A DNA stretch of 64,000 bases. It comes from Paraglaciecola psychrophila 170. Lineage in GTDB: Bacteria; Pseudomonadota; Gammaproteobacteria; Enterobacterales; Alteromonadaceae. The DNA is taken from contig NC_020514.1 in NCBI RefSeq assembly GCF_000347635.1, positions 1,922,001 through 1,986,000 on the forward strand, read 5' to 3'. This document shows, piece after piece, positions 1 through 12,708 of this stretch (position 1 is its first letter; the number at the start of each line of letters is the position of its first letter). The notes beneath the pieces are model-generated. The model had not been told where the DNA came from and did not search any database. It saw only the letters and a program-made list of their open reading frames with translations. A program made the position numbers and the translations under genes.

Positions 1-1
1 A

Positions 2-232
2 GTCACCAACCAAGCTCGGGATTGGCTAGCAGATAAAGGTTATGATAAAAACATGGGCGCACGTCCTATGGCTCGTGTTATCCAGCAGCATGTTAAGAAA
101 GAATTAGCACACGAGTTATTATTCGGACGTTTGAGTCAGGGAGGCAGTGTCAAAATTGGCTTGAAAGATAACGAATTAACCTTCAAATTTTTCACTGACA
201 GCAAAGAAAAAACAGAGGTGCTCAACTCTTAA
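2..232 (+). CDS. clpA: ATP-dependent Clp protease ATP-binding subunit ClpA, C-terminal end (partial)
   Basis: The frame is open from base 2 to a TAA at 230-232 and gives the last 76 residues. The segment YDKNMGARPMARVIQ followed by KKELAHELLFGRL is the C-terminal D2 small domain typical of ClpA. ClpA is the AAA+ unfoldase that feeds substrates to ClpP and, with the adaptor ClpS, degrades N-degron proteins. That fits the two N-degron transferases (bpt, aat) found just downstream on the other strand. The 5' part lies outside the window. A strong bidirectional hairpin follows the stop. Confidence 0.93.
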   Translation, partial: VTNQARDWLADKGYDKNMGARPMARVIQQHVKKELAHELLFGRLSQGGSVKIGLKDNELTFKFFTDSKEKTEVLNS

Positions 233-261
233 ACTTTTTAACGTTAAATAGACAGATATAA

Positions 262-294
262 AAAAACCGATATTTTTCAATATCGGTTTTTTTT
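262..294. terminator. Bidirectional rho-independent terminator between clpA and infA
   Basis: An A-run, an 8-10 bp stem (AACCGATATT pairing with AATATCGGTT), a short loop and an eight-T run lie between convergent clpA and infA. The A-run on one side and the T-run on the other make it usable from both strands. Confidence 0.88.
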
Positions 295-362
295 GTATCT
301 CTAAAAATCTAAAGTTGAGCTAAGTAATTTACCTCATCAACCCAAAGATAAAATGATGATTA

Positions 363-581
<219 letters not shown>

Positions 582-665
582 CTAACTCTGTTACCTCTAA
601 TCAATAAAATAAGTGTCTAAAAATGCCGCGCAGATTTTGCCGAATAAGCTGGCGAGTGTAAAGCT

Positions 666-1379
666 TTACCCAGCTTTTTTTGCAATTAGTTGCCATTTAT
701 CGTCAAAAAAACGCTCATGAGGTAAAAAATTCTGTTTATAGCTCATTTTTTGACAGGTATCTATTTGATATCCCAAATATAAAAAAGCCTTATTAAGTGA
801 CCTAGCAAGTTCAATTTGTTGCAAAATAGCAAAGTTTCCTAACGACCGATGTTGTTCTTCGGGTTTGAAAAACGTGTATAAAGCCGATAAAGAAGATGCG
901 AGGTTGTCAGTTACAGCGACACCAATAAGCTCTTGATGTGCGTGTTCGTCAATTGCGTAAATTTCAATAAACAAAGCTTTATTCCAAGGGCTTAAGATAA
1001 ATCCTTGATATTGCTCTTTGGTCGCAGGGAACATGCTTCCGTCTGCATGACGTTGATTGATGTATGACTCGTACAATGGATAGTATTCTGGCTTGTCACT
1101 ATTACTAATACGTACCACCAAGTCCTGATTGCGCTTCATGGTGCGTTTTTGGCTTTTAGATGGTGTAAACATATTAACGGGAAGGCGAATAGACTCACAG
1201 GCGTTACACGAGCCACAATGGGGTCTGTAAACTTGTGTTCCACTGCGCCTGAAGCCGGCACCAATTAAAACGTCATACTCAGTGATAGTTGGCTCAGTAT
1301 CACTCATAAAAATCAATAGGCGCTCATCTTGCTCTGGTAGATAGCTACAAGTAAAGGGTGTAGATATGCCGAATTTCAT
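666..1379 (-). CDS. bpt: Aspartate/glutamate leucyltransferase (Bpt / Ate family)
   Basis: This enzyme transfers leucine from Leu-tRNA to N-terminal Asp or Glu, creating a destabilising N-degron read by ClpS/ClpAP. The N-terminal cysteine cluster PHCGSCNACESIRLP (ATE_N domain) and the GFRRSG motif before it are visible; the C-terminal half is the GNAT-like ATE_C domain. The frame is open upstream to 1499, but that extension overlaps aat. ATG 1379 gives MKFGIS and 237 residues, the family norm; ATG 1385 (MGMKFG) is an alternative. It follows aat by about 10 bp, so the two are probably co-transcribed. Confidence 0.9.
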   Translation of the reverse strand: MKFGISTPFTCSYLPEQDERLLIFMSDTEPTITEYDVLIGAGFRRSGTQVYRPHCGSCNACESIRLPVNMFTPSKSQKRTMKRNQDLVVRISNSDKPEYYPLYESYINQRHADGSMFPATKEQYQGFILSPWNKALFIEIYAIDEHAHQELIGVAVTDNLASSLSALYTFFKPEEQHRSLGNFAILQQIELARSLNKAFLYLGYQIDTCQKMSYKQNFLPHERFFDDKWQLIAKKAG

Positions 1380-1389
1380 GCCCATGAGA

Positions 1390-2103
1390 TTATAACCATT
1401 GCGAAATGTTAAGTGTTTGAGGTCGCCAAACGTCGTACTCAAATGTTTGCTGGCTTTGCTCCGCCAACATTGATAAAAATTGAGCTCTTGGCACTTCAAT
1501 ACACCCTAAACTGGCTAAATGAGGATTTTGCATCTGGCAGTCAATAAATTCTGCCGCTTGGGATTTCAGTAATCCAACCAAAGACAACATCGCTAATTTA
1601 GAGGCATTAGTGGCTTTGTGAAACATCGACTCACCGCAAAATACTTTACCCACTATTATGCCGTATAAGCCACCCACTAAGACATCTTCGCTCCATACTT
1701 CAACAGAGTGTGCATGACCAAGCTGGTGTAAATGTTTGTAGGCATTAAGCATGTCATCAGTTATCCAAGTGCCAGAATCGTTTCTAGGGATAGTGGCACA
1801 AATGTCTATGACTTGGTTAAAGGCGGTATTAATGGTGATGTGATACTCGCAGGTTCGAGCAAACTTTTTTAGACTTTTACTGCACTTGAAATTATCTAAG
1901 GGCAATATGCCTCGTGGGTCTGGAGACCACCACATAATAGGTTCATCATGACTGAACCACGGAAATATACCCGATGAATAGGCTAAAAGTAGCCGCTTGG
2001 CACTCAAGTCTCCACCAAATGCTAACAAACCATTTGGATCGGTGTGAGCTATTTCTGTTGGTGGAAATATAAGTTGTTGATTTAGCTTCGTTAGCGTTAG
2101 CAT
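1390..2103 (-). CDS. aat: Leucyl/phenylalanyl-tRNA--protein transferase
   Basis: The 237-residue protein contains the Aat core: FPPTEIAHTDPNGLLAFGGDLS, the FPWFSHDEPIMWWSPDPRG stretch and the GGLYGIIVGKVFCGESMFH segment. It adds Leu or Phe from charged tRNA to N-terminal Lys/Arg, marking proteins for ClpS-ClpAP. Its stop lies about 10 bp before the start of bpt, and with clpA nearby the three genes form an N-degron degradation neighbourhood. Confidence 0.96.
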   Translation of the reverse strand: MLTLTKLNQQLIFPPTEIAHTDPNGLLAFGGDLSAKRLLLAYSSGIFPWFSHDEPIMWWSPDPRGILPLDNFKCSKSLKKFARTCEYHITINTAFNQVIDICATIPRNDSGTWITDDMLNAYKHLHQLGHAHSVEVWSEDVLVGGLYGIIVGKVFCGESMFHKATNASKLAMLSLVGLLKSQAAEFIDCQMQNPHLASLGCIEVPRAQFLSMLAEQSQQTFEYDVWRPQTLNISQWL

Positions 2104-2144
2104 AGAAATATCATTGTTGTCTGTTATGCCAAGAGTGAATAAAA

Positions 2145-2167
2145 AAAGGCCTCAAGTCGAGGCCTTT
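2145..2167 (-). terminator. Terminator downstream of trxB
   Basis: On the minus strand AAAGGCCTC and GAGGCCTTT form a 9-bp stem with a 5-nt loop followed by a T-run, just after the trxB stop and before aat. Confidence 0.85.
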
Positions 2168-2183
2168 GTATTCTAGTTAATTG

Positions 2184-3138
<955 letters not shown>

Positions 3139-3267
3139 TTAACTCTCCAAATATTTTTTAACAGCCACTTTAGATGACTCAAATTTTCAATTAATATTAC
3201 TGGACTATTATGTGGGCATGTCGTGCGCTTTCAACATCCCGAGCGTAACTAAATTATAGTCAATACA

Positions 3268-5409
3268 TTATTTTCGCTGTGTTGCCTGAATTGCTGTCAA
3301 CGCAATGGTGAATACAATATCATCTACCAGTGCGCCGCGACTTAAATCGTTAACAGGTTTGCCCATACCTTGTAACATTGGCCCAATGCTTACCAAATTA
3401 GCGCTACGTTGCACCGCCTTATACGTTGTGTTGCCTGTATTCAGATCTGGAAAAATAAACACGGTGGCATGACCTGCTACTTTGCTATTAGGTGCTTTAT
3501 TTTTCGCAACACTTTCCATCACCGCCGCATCATATTGCAAAGGACCATCTATTAATAAATCAGGACGTTTCTGTTGTGCTATTTTAGTAGCCAATTTGAC
3601 TTTCTCAACATCTGTACCGGTTCCCGAATCACCTGTGCTGTAACTGATCATGGCCACTTTGGGGTCAATACCAAAAGCCGCTGCTGAGTCAGCTGATTGA
3701 ATCGCAATATCAGCTAATTGTTCAGCATTCGGGTCGGGGTTGATAGCACAATCGCCATACACCAATACTTGTTCTGGTAATAACATAAAAAATATTGAGG
3801 AAACTAAAGATGCCTCTGGTGCAGTTTTGATTAATTGCAATGCTGGGCGAATAGTATTAGCTGTGGTATTCACCGCACCTGATACTAATCCATCCACATG
3901 ATTTTGCTGCAACATCATGGTGCCAAGCACCACGTTATCAAGTAAAAGCTCTTTAGCTACTACTGCCGTTAATCCTTTATGTTTTCGTAATTCAACCATC
4001 GGTTTTACATACTGATCGCGGATGTCTTCAGGCTGTATGATCTTAACTGAATCAGGTAACAGCACGCCTTGTTGTTGGGCCACTCTTAATATCTCGGTTT
4101 TGTTACCAAGCAAAATACACCTCGCGATATTTCTTTGGGCACAAATGGCAGCGGCTTTGATGGTTCTTGGCTCTTCGCCTTCAGGCAGCACTACAGTTTT
4201 GTTCGCTTGCTTTGCTTGTTGGGTTAATTTATAGCGAAATGCTGAAGGAGAAAGCCTTAAGGCTCTATTTGAGTCCTTTGAGATTGACGCTACCCAATCA
4301 GAATCGATACATGCCGCAGTATGATCCATCACGCGGTTGATGCGTTGTTCGTCGTCGGCCGGAACCTCTTGATTGAACATATGTAAATTGAGCGATGTTT
4401 GCCAGGTGTTTTCTTGGGTTAATAAAACAGGTAAACCGGTTTCTAACGCTTGGGAACAAAGCTCCCAAATACGTGGGTCGGGTTGATATCCTCCCGTCAG
4501 TAACAGGGCGCCTATCTTGGTACCATTTTGTGCGGCCAAACAGGAAGACACTAATACGTCACTTCTATCACCGGACAATACTAACAGCGCGCCGGGCTTA
4601 AGGATGGATACCATATTATGGATTTCGCGGGCACAAAAATGCACACTTCGCAGCCTTCTGTGTTGGTAATCCCCTTCGTTTAATACCTGTGCATTTAGGT
4701 GTTTACATACATCGATTACACGAGGGGCAATTAGCTCAAAGTTCCAAGGAACAGAGCCTAGTAAGGCAAAAGATTTTGAGAAGATAGGCAAGCCGGATAA
4801 CTTATTGACAACATCAGTCGTTTGATTGTTGTCATGTTTTTCAATTAATTCGCTACTTAGACGGCCATTGTCATCAATAGGTGCATTGACCTTATTAAAA
4901 ATACACCCGATGACCTTTTTACCTTTATGGCCCCCATAACTGTCAGCCACAATTTCTAGTTTGTCATTCAGTTGATTTAACATCAAACTTCCGGGTGCAC
5001 TGACCAATACAATTTGCGCATCTAAGGCATTGCAAATCTCTCTGTTCAAGCGCACTGCATAGGGATGACTTTGGGTGGACACTAAACCTTCGATGATGGC
5101 AATATCTACTTTACCAGCGTGTTGTTCAAACAGTGCAATAATTTCCTCTAACAAAATATCTATTTTGTCTTGGCTGATCATTTCTTCAACATAGGCTGTG
5201 GACAAAGGCTTAGCTGGTTTTAATAGTCCAACGTTAGTCGCTATAGTGGTAGACTTCTCTGCTTCGTTGTCTCCTTGCCTTGGCTGGCCAACAGGTTTGA
5301 AAAAATCAACTTTTAGGCCCTGCTGCTGCATGACCCTAACCAAACCAAGGCTAACGCTGGTTAAACCCGCATTAGTGCCTACTGGTATCAACATTATTCG
5401 ACGTGGCAT
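3268..5409 (-). CDS. pta: Phosphate acetyltransferase
   Basis: A 713-residue, full-length proteobacterial Pta that interconverts acetyl-CoA and acetyl phosphate. The N-terminal third is a P-loop-like (AAA_26/dethiobiotin-synthetase-like) domain starting [20 protein letters not shown], the middle is a DRTGG-type domain (about 215-325), and the C-terminal PTA_PTB catalytic domain runs from about 385 and includes [10 protein letters not shown] and [10 protein letters not shown]. It follows ackA by 9 bp on the same strand, the usual ackA-pta operon for acetate overflow and recovery. Confidence 0.97.
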   Translation of the reverse strand: MPRRIMLIPVGTNAGLTSVSLGLVRVMQQQGLKVDFFKPVGQPRQGDNEAEKSTTIATNVGLLKPAKPLSTAYVEEMISQDKIDILLEEIIALFEQHAGKVDIAIIEGLVSTQSHPYAVRLNREICNALDAQIVLVSAPGSLMLNQLNDKLEIVADSYGGHKGKKVIGCIFNKVNAPIDDNGRLSSELIEKHDNNQTTDVVNKLSGLPIFSKSFALLGSVPWNFELIAPRVIDVCKHLNAQVLNEGDYQHRRLRSVHFCAREIHNMVSILKPGALLVLSGDRSDVLVSSCLAAQNGTKIGALLLTGGYQPDPRIWELCSQALETGLPVLLTQENTWQTSLNLHMFNQEVPADDEQRINRVMDHTAACIDSDWVASISKDSNRALRLSPSAFRYKLTQQAKQANKTVVLPEGEEPRTIKAAAICAQRNIARCILLGNKTEILRVAQQQGVLLPDSVKIIQPEDIRDQYVKPMVELRKHKGLTAVVAKELLLDNVVLGTMMLQQNHVDGLVSGAVNTTANTIRPALQLIKTAPEASLVSSIFFMLLPEQVLVYGDCAINPDPNAEQLADIAIQSADSAAAFGIDPKVAMISYSTGDSGTGTDVEKVKLATKIAQQKRPDLLIDGPLQYDAAVMESVAKNKAPNSKVAGHATVFIFPDLNTGNTTYKAVQRSANLVSIGPMLQGMGKPVNDLSRGALVDDIVFTIALTAIQATQRK

Positions 5410-5418
5410 AGTAACTTC

Positions 5419-6609
5419 CTAGTGTACATATAACATGGCATCTTTGGCAATTACCCATTCTTCATTGGTGGCAATGGCAAAGATTGGTTTTGAACTGTTA
5501 TGGCTAATGAGTCCGGACTGACCGAAACGCATTTCTAGGTTTTTTTCCGCATCAAGCTCTAATCCTAGGTGCTGTAACTGACTGATAGTACTTTCTCTGA
5601 CATAAGCTGAGTTTTCACCAATACCGCCAGTAAAAACCAATGCATCTAATGTCCCTACAACCGCTAAATACGCACCAATATATTTGACCAAGCGATAAAT
5701 AAACATATCGAGAGCCAGCTTAGCCTGTAGGTTACCTTCTTTAGCTTGCTGTTCAAGCGTCCTGCAATCATTACTAAGCTTTGAAATACCTAACAATCCA
5801 GACTCTTTATTCAACAACTCGCTTACCTCAGATGCTGAATAGCCTAGTTGTTCTATCAAGTATGCAGGTATGCTGGGATCAATATCACCGCAGCGTGTAC
5901 CCATCATTAAACCCTCTAAAGGGGTGAAACCTAAACTTGTGTCAATGGCTTTACCCTGTCTGATAGCCGCTATGCTGCATCCATTACCAAGGTGTGCCGT
6001 GATTAAGTTACAATTTCCTAACGCTTTTTTAAGGGCTTTGGCCGCCTCGTGTGCTACATAATAATGGCTGGTTCCATGAAAACCGTAGCGCCTAATATTA
6101 TGTTGTTGGTAAAGCTCATAGGGGAGGGCATACAGATAAGCATGTTTAGGCATAGTCTGAAAAAATGCAGTGTCAAATACAGCAATATGCGGCAGATGTG
6201 GGAACGCGTTTTGAGCACTGTTGATACCAGTTAAGTTGACTGGATTATGTAACGGCGCCATCAGTGATGTTTTCTCAATGGCATGTATAACCTGCTCATC
6301 TATCAAGGTTGAGTGAGTGAAATATTCACCGCCATGAACCACTCTATGTCCTACTGCAACAATCCGTCGGCTTAAGTGTTCGAACTGTTTGAGAGTATCA
6401 GCAATGACAGCTAATGCTTGCTGATGGTCAGTATTGACTGGCAATTCACCATCATGCTGTTTGTGTTGATAACTGAAACCAAGCTTGCTAGAAACAGTGC
6501 CAAGATTTTCTGCCAATCCATGCAGGGGAGACCTTCCTGTTTTGGCTTCGATAATCGCAAACTTAATAGATGAACTACCGCAATTAAGAACAAGAACATA
6601 TTGATCCAT
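5419..6609 (-). CDS. ackA: Acetate kinase
   Basis: A 396-residue ASKHA-fold kinase converting acetyl phosphate plus ADP to acetate plus ATP. The phosphate motif VLNCGSSSIKFAI, the conserved GFHGTSHYYVA and HLGNGCSIAAI, and FTGGIGENSAYVR near the C-terminus are all present. It is first in the ackA-pta operon and divergent from yfbV, as in E. coli. Confidence 0.97.
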   Translation of the reverse strand: MDQYVLVLNCGSSSIKFAIIEAKTGRSPLHGLAENLGTVSSKLGFSYQHKQHDGELPVNTDHQQALAVIADTLKQFEHLSRRIVAVGHRVVHGGEYFTHSTLIDEQVIHAIEKTSLMAPLHNPVNLTGINSAQNAFPHLPHIAVFDTAFFQTMPKHAYLYALPYELYQQHNIRRYGFHGTSHYYVAHEAAKALKKALGNCNLITAHLGNGCSIAAIRQGKAIDTSLGFTPLEGLMMGTRCGDIDPSIPAYLIEQLGYSASEVSELLNKESGLLGISKLSNDCRTLEQQAKEGNLQAKLALDMFIYRLVKYIGAYLAVVGTLDALVFTGGIGENSAYVRESTISQLQHLGLELDAEKNLEMRFGQSGLISHNSSKPIFAIATNEEWVIAKDAMLYVH

Positions 6610-6765
6610 AAGTAAAAAATTCTTCTATTAGATATTCAATCACTAATGATAACGTTATGTGAAAATTATGAGTATCAATAGTTGATTTTATATAATTTAA
6701 GGATGTTAGCTAATGTGTGGTTTAGTCGCTAGAATAGACACAAGTTTTATCACGGAGTAACCAAG

Positions 6766-7212
6766 TTGACTCAAACTATTTTAGCAATGGTGAAAGACGG
6801 TCAGCAGTATATGCAAACATGGCCTATGCAACACCAGTTGTATGGCATGCTTCCTGAATGCAGGGTTATCTCAGCAACCAAATTTTCAATAAAAGTGATG
6901 CCTGCTCTAGCCGTGTTAACGGTTGTTGCATTAATTAATCTGCAAGGATATGACAAGCTACCTCAGGCTTTGGCCACAGGCGTATTCTTCCTGTCGCTTC
7001 CTTTGCAAGGATTAATGTGGCTAGGGCACCGTTCAAATCAAAGCCTGCCGCCTGCGTTAAAAAGTTGGTATTTTGACATTCATCATAAAATGCAAATCCA
7101 AGGTTGTGCGTTGCAATCCGCCAAAGCTAACCCTGATTATAAAGAGCTTGCCAGGCTATTAAGAACAGCGTTTGATGAATTAGATAAGGCGTTTACCAAG
7201 CGCTGGTTTTAA
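6766..7212 (+). CDS. yfbV: YfbV family inner-membrane protein (UPF0208)
   Basis: A 148-residue protein with two hydrophobic segments (about 44-60 and 70-88) followed by a basic, soluble C-terminal half. The sequence MWLGHRSNQSLPPALKSWY and the position divergent from ackA identify it as YfbV. In E. coli YfbV is implicated in insulating the Ter macrodomain; that role here is by homology. The start is a TTG preceded by GGAG. Its last bases overlap the end of convergent sprT by 4 nt. Confidence 0.85.
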   Translation: MTQTILAMVKDGQQYMQTWPMQHQLYGMLPECRVISATKFSIKVMPALAVLTVVALINLQGYDKLPQALATGVFFLSLPLQGLMWLGHRSNQSLPPALKSWYFDIHHKMQIQGCALQSAKANPDYKELARLLRTAFDELDKAFTKRWF

Positions 7213-7727
7213 ATATTATGTAAACGAGAAACTTCGGCCCTTAATGGGCCTCTACACTTCCTGCATATGTAGGTTTGTTGGCCTTTAAGCACTTTATTAT
7301 GTCTCCTTATACCTAACTCTATCGGTCCACACCCACATCGATAAGTATAGCTTTTCCCTTTTACTTTGGTGACATCCATGTGATGGTAGGTTTGCCCTTT
7401 TACGCCAAAAAGTTCAAGCATTAGACTTTGCCACTCTTTACCGTGAGGGCGTACTTTACCAAAAAGTTTATAGGCGAGTAAATGACAGACTTCATGGGGA
7501 ACCACCTCCTCTAAGAATGCATTAATATTATCAGACAGCAAAACCGGATTAAAACGTAACTCGTTTGTTTGCAGTCGAGCACAACCTGCAATTTTCCCCC
7601 TTTGGTTAAAGGTTATTTTTGGCAACTTGAAGCTATGCTCAAAATACAATGAAGCATGTTTAATACACTGCTCCACTTTTTGAATAATTAATTGTTGGGA
7701 ATTGAATGACAAAAATGGTCTACACAT
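7209..7727 (-). CDS. sprT: SprT family zinc metalloprotease-like protein
   Basis: The HEVCHLLAYKLFG segment is the HExxH-type zinc site of the SprT/Spartan family; the C-terminal zinc ribbon is seen as YRCGCG and YICRKC. ATG 7727 gives 172 residues, near the 165 of E. coli SprT; the frame extends to a TTG at 7763 that lacks a ribosome-binding site. It overlaps the end of yfbV. The physiological substrate of bacterial SprT is not established; eukaryotic Spartan cleaves DNA-protein crosslinks. Confidence 0.85.
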   Translation of the reverse strand: MCRPFLSFNSQQLIIQKVEQCIKHASLYFEHSFKLPKITFNQRGKIAGCARLQTNELRFNPVLLSDNINAFLEEVVPHEVCHLLAYKLFGKVRPHGKEWQSLMLELFGVKGQTYHHMDVTKVKGKSYTYRCGCGPIELGIRRHNKVLKGQQTYICRKCRGPLRAEVSRLHNI

Positions 7728-7797
7728 AAGATAAGTTACTAACAATAGAACTATTTTAAACAATAATCAGCTAATGCCAATCCTTTTTAGTATAACA

Positions 7798-8302
7798 ATG
7801 CAAGAACAACAACAACGTAGCTCTTAAGATTTTCAGCTTTTTAGCTGAGCCTACTGACGTCAACTTTGGTGGAAAAGTGCATGGAAAAGTGCATGGAAAA
7901 GTTGTGATGAAGTGAATGGATTAAGCCGTTTATGCTCGTGCCGCTGATTAGAAGTGCGCATTGCTTTGTCACAGTATCCATTAGCGGAATTCGATTTACT
8001 AGCCCCATTTGGGTAGGCCAGATGGTTACCCTCAATGCTCAAAAAGTACATACAGGCAAACCAGAATGCACATATATATCCGGATTGTGGCGGGTGATCC
8101 TAAAAAGAATAAAATGATCGAAACGGGTCATTGCATCATGGTATTTGTGGCCAGCGACCAAGCAGGCTATCTATTTGAAGTACCTAGCTAGCAGCCTCAA
8201 ACAAAACAGGATTTTGCCTTAGAAAAATATGCCATTCAGGCTAAAGAGTCGGCAAAAAGTCTTGATAAGGAATTGTTGTCTGCTTTAAATGAGGAGCAGT
8301 AA
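7798..8302 (+). pseudogene. Acyl-CoA thioesterase (hotdog fold), decayed
   Basis: Pieces of one hotdog thioesterase can be followed through three frames: LAEPTDVNFGGKVHG, then FVTVSISGIRFTSPIWVGQM, then MHIYIRIVAGDPKKNK and a C-terminus ending LLSALNEEQ. Lesions are an early frameshift after ATG 7798, TGA at 7913-7915 and TAA at 7922-7924 where the family has K-W-x-D-E, further frame changes near 7950 and 8065, and TAG at 8089-8091 where the family has Trp (PSWQPQT). A 12-bp tandem duplication at 7871-7906 has also added four residues (GKVH). It cannot encode a working enzyme. It was recognised from family motifs by eye. Confidence 0.78.
7871..7906 (+). repeat. 12-bp tandem repeat, about 2.7 copies
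   Basis: GGAAAAGTGCAT occurs twice in direct succession and is followed by GGAAAAGTTGTG. The unit is in frame with the surrounding thioesterase remnant, so it duplicates GKVH without shifting the frame. Confidence 0.9.
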
Positions 8303-8517
8303 GGGAATAGATTTTAATGCTTGCGTTTTTATATATCGAAACTTATTAAAGCATTTTCTATTTTTCCTATGCTGATGCGCAGGAAACCTTCAAATCTATA
8401 ACTTCTTAGTCATTCAGACAATATATTACCCGCAGTAAATTTCATTCACGAATTTTCAAAGAAGTAAATATGAGATGCGCAGAGTATAAGCCTCTGGTTT
8501 TCGTTCGCTTCAAAGCA

Positions 8518-8552
8518 AATGTCCCAAGCATGTTAAACATGATTGGGACATT
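8518..8552 (-). terminator. Hairpin downstream of sppA
   Basis: AATGTCCCAA pairs with TTGGGACATT (10 bp), and the loop holds a nested CATGT/ACATG stem. It lies in the 293-bp gap between the thioesterase remnant and the end of sppA. There is no clean T-run on either side, so termination is likely but not certain. Confidence 0.55.
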
Positions 8553-8595
8553 ATTATTCAGTCTTTAGACTGATAAATTGGAAATGTTAAGGCTT

Positions 8596-10455
8596 TTACA
8601 ACTCGCAAGCTAGGCAGTAAGCGTAAACACCTTTAGGATCATTCAGTGTTGCTACTGCTTCTATGTCCGCTGTTAATTCTTTAACGAGACTTAAAATAGT
8701 ACTGGATTTTTCTACTTCAAAAGCACCTTCAAAAGAAACGCTGACGTTTTGGAATAATTCTTTCCAGAACAGCTCACTTTTAGACAATGTTTTTTGGATA
8801 TATTGGGTATCGTAGGATTCTAAGTTAGCTAACTCAGCAGCAGCTTTCACCCCGTCATCTAAATAACCTAACTCATCCACTAAGCCTAATTCTAGGGCCG
8901 TTTCTCCAATCCAAACACGGCCTTGGGCGATCTGGTCTACTTGGTCTTTGCTCATACCACGCTTATCGGCAACCAGTGAGATAAATTGATCGTAGCCATG
9001 CTCGATGCCTCTTTGCATAATGGCCGCGACTTTGGGATTAAGGGTTTTAGTGATCCCCATACCAGCAAATTCAGTGGTGCCGACACCATCGGTATGTACA
9101 CCTAAATAATCTAGGGTGTTTTCAAAGGTCAAAAACATGCCGAATATACCGATAGAGCCGGTAATAGTGCTTGGCGCAGCAATTATTCTGTTTGCACCAG
9201 CAGAAATCCAATATCCGCCAGAAGCAGCATAGGTGCTCATAACAGCAACCACAGGTTTACCTATAGCTTGTAAATTTTCAACTTCTTGACGAATGATTTC
9301 AGAGGCAAAAGCACTGCCACCCGGAGAGTCGACATACAATACGACTGATTTGACGGTGTCGTCATATCTTGCTTTACGCAATAGTTCAGCCGTGCTGTCA
9401 CCACCAATTTGTCCGGCTTTTTTAGTGCCATTTAAAATAGTACCTTTTGCCACAACTATCGCAACTTTATCAATATTGTTAGGTATATTTGGCAGTACAG
9501 GATTAATAACTCTTAGGTAGTTTTTGTAACTGATTCCATTAAATCCCATGCCACTTTCGTCTTTACCTACCACAGCAACAATTTCTTGCAGAGCTTGTTC
9601 GCGAGTTTTAAGTGCATCAACCCAACCAAAATCTAACGCGTATTGTGCAAAGTCACCATCTGACTGTTCAAACTTTTCTAAGAACACATCGAGCTCTTCA
9701 TCAAAATGACTGACATCCAATCCTCGCGCTTCTGCAACGCTGGTTTTGTATTGTATCCACATTGCCGTTAACCAAGCTTTGTTTGCTTCTTTTGCAGCAT
9801 CTGACATGTCGTCACGAATGTAGGATTCAACAGCTGATTTGTAGGTGCCCACTTTAAACACGTGAGTTTCTGCTTTAAGCTTTTCGATAGCAGATTTGAA
9901 ATACATACCGAAACGTCCATAACCTTCAAACATCATAAAGCCCATTGGGTTCAGATATAGGTGGTCGGCACGGCTGGCGAGGTAATATTGGTTTTGAGTA
10001 TAGTAGTCACCAATAGCGTATATAGGCTTTTCGCTTTCTTTAAAGGCTTCTAATGCCACAGCAATTTGTTCTAACTTATCTAAACCGGCACTACCTAAGC
10101 CGTGCAAGTCTAAAACTAAAGCTTTGATTCGACGATCTTGTTTGGCGTTTTCGATGGTCAGCAATATATCTTGTAGTAATATTTCTGGGTTATCGTCTTC
10201 CTGTTCAAAGGCTTCTTCCATAAATTCAGTGAAAGGATCGACAGATTCTTTCTCGATGACTACGTTACCGGATAACTTCAGCACTAATGCAGAATTTGCT
10301 GGAACTGTGACTTGATTATCATTGTTTAAGAAAACCGAAATAAAGGCTAAAAAGATAACAATGAAAATAATATTTAAAAATAGTTTTCGACTAAAATTAA
10401 GCGCGGTCCATAAACCAACAAACAACGACTTTGTCCAACTTGTACCTGACGACAT
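8596..10455 (-). CDS. sppA: Signal peptide peptidase SppA, 67 kDa type (protease IV)
   Basis: A 619-residue membrane-anchored serine protease that degrades cleaved signal peptides in the periplasm. One N-terminal transmembrane helix (about 28-46) is followed by two tandem SppA domains. The catalytic Lys is in the KVGTYKSAVE segment (about 200) and the nucleophile Ser in DSPGGSAFASE (about 400). The length matches E. coli SppA (618). It is divergent from fadH. Confidence 0.95.
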   Translation of the reverse strand: MSSGTSWTKSLFVGLWTALNFSRKLFLNIIFIVIFLAFISVFLNNDNQVTVPANSALVLKLSGNVVIEKESVDPFTEFMEEAFEQEDDNPEILLQDILLTIENAKQDRRIKALVLDLHGLGSAGLDKLEQIAVALEAFKESEKPIYAIGDYYTQNQYYLASRADHLYLNPMGFMMFEGYGRFGMYFKSAIEKLKAETHVFKVGTYKSAVESYIRDDMSDAAKEANKAWLTAMWIQYKTSVAEARGLDVSHFDEELDVFLEKFEQSDGDFAQYALDFGWVDALKTREQALQEIVAVVGKDESGMGFNGISYKNYLRVINPVLPNIPNNIDKVAIVVAKGTILNGTKKAGQIGGDSTAELLRKARYDDTVKSVVLYVDSPGGSAFASEIIRQEVENLQAIGKPVVAVMSTYAASGGYWISAGANRIIAAPSTITGSIGIFGMFLTFENTLDYLGVHTDGVGTTEFAGMGITKTLNPKVAAIMQRGIEHGYDQFISLVADKRGMSKDQVDQIAQGRVWIGETALELGLVDELGYLDDGVKAAAELANLESYDTQYIQKTLSKSELFWKELFQNVSVSFEGAFEVEKSSTILSLVKELTADIEAVATLNDPKGVYAYCLACEL

Positions 10456-10602
10456 AAAAAGGTATTCACACTAATTAATAAATAATGCGGCATCCTATCT
10501 AAAAACGGACGTGGTGAACATTTACAAATGTAATTTTTTGTAACTTTCTCATTTATGCAAAAAAAATTTGAGATAGTATTACGGCAAGATCCCAAAAGGT
10601 AA

Positions 10603-12642
<2,040 letters not shown>

Positions 12643-12647
12643 TCGAT

Positions 12648-12686
12648 AAACGGGTAAGTGTAAACTTTACATACTTACCCGTTTTT
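12648..12686. terminator. Terminator between fadH and the RND pump gene
   Basis: AAACGGGTAAGT pairs with ACTTACCCGTTT (12 bp) and an inner GTAAA/TTTAC pairs as well. A T-run follows on the plus strand and an A-run precedes, so it can serve the convergent fadH and RND genes. Confidence 0.85.
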
Positions 12687-12708
12687 GGTTTTATCAATAT
12701 TAGGCTGG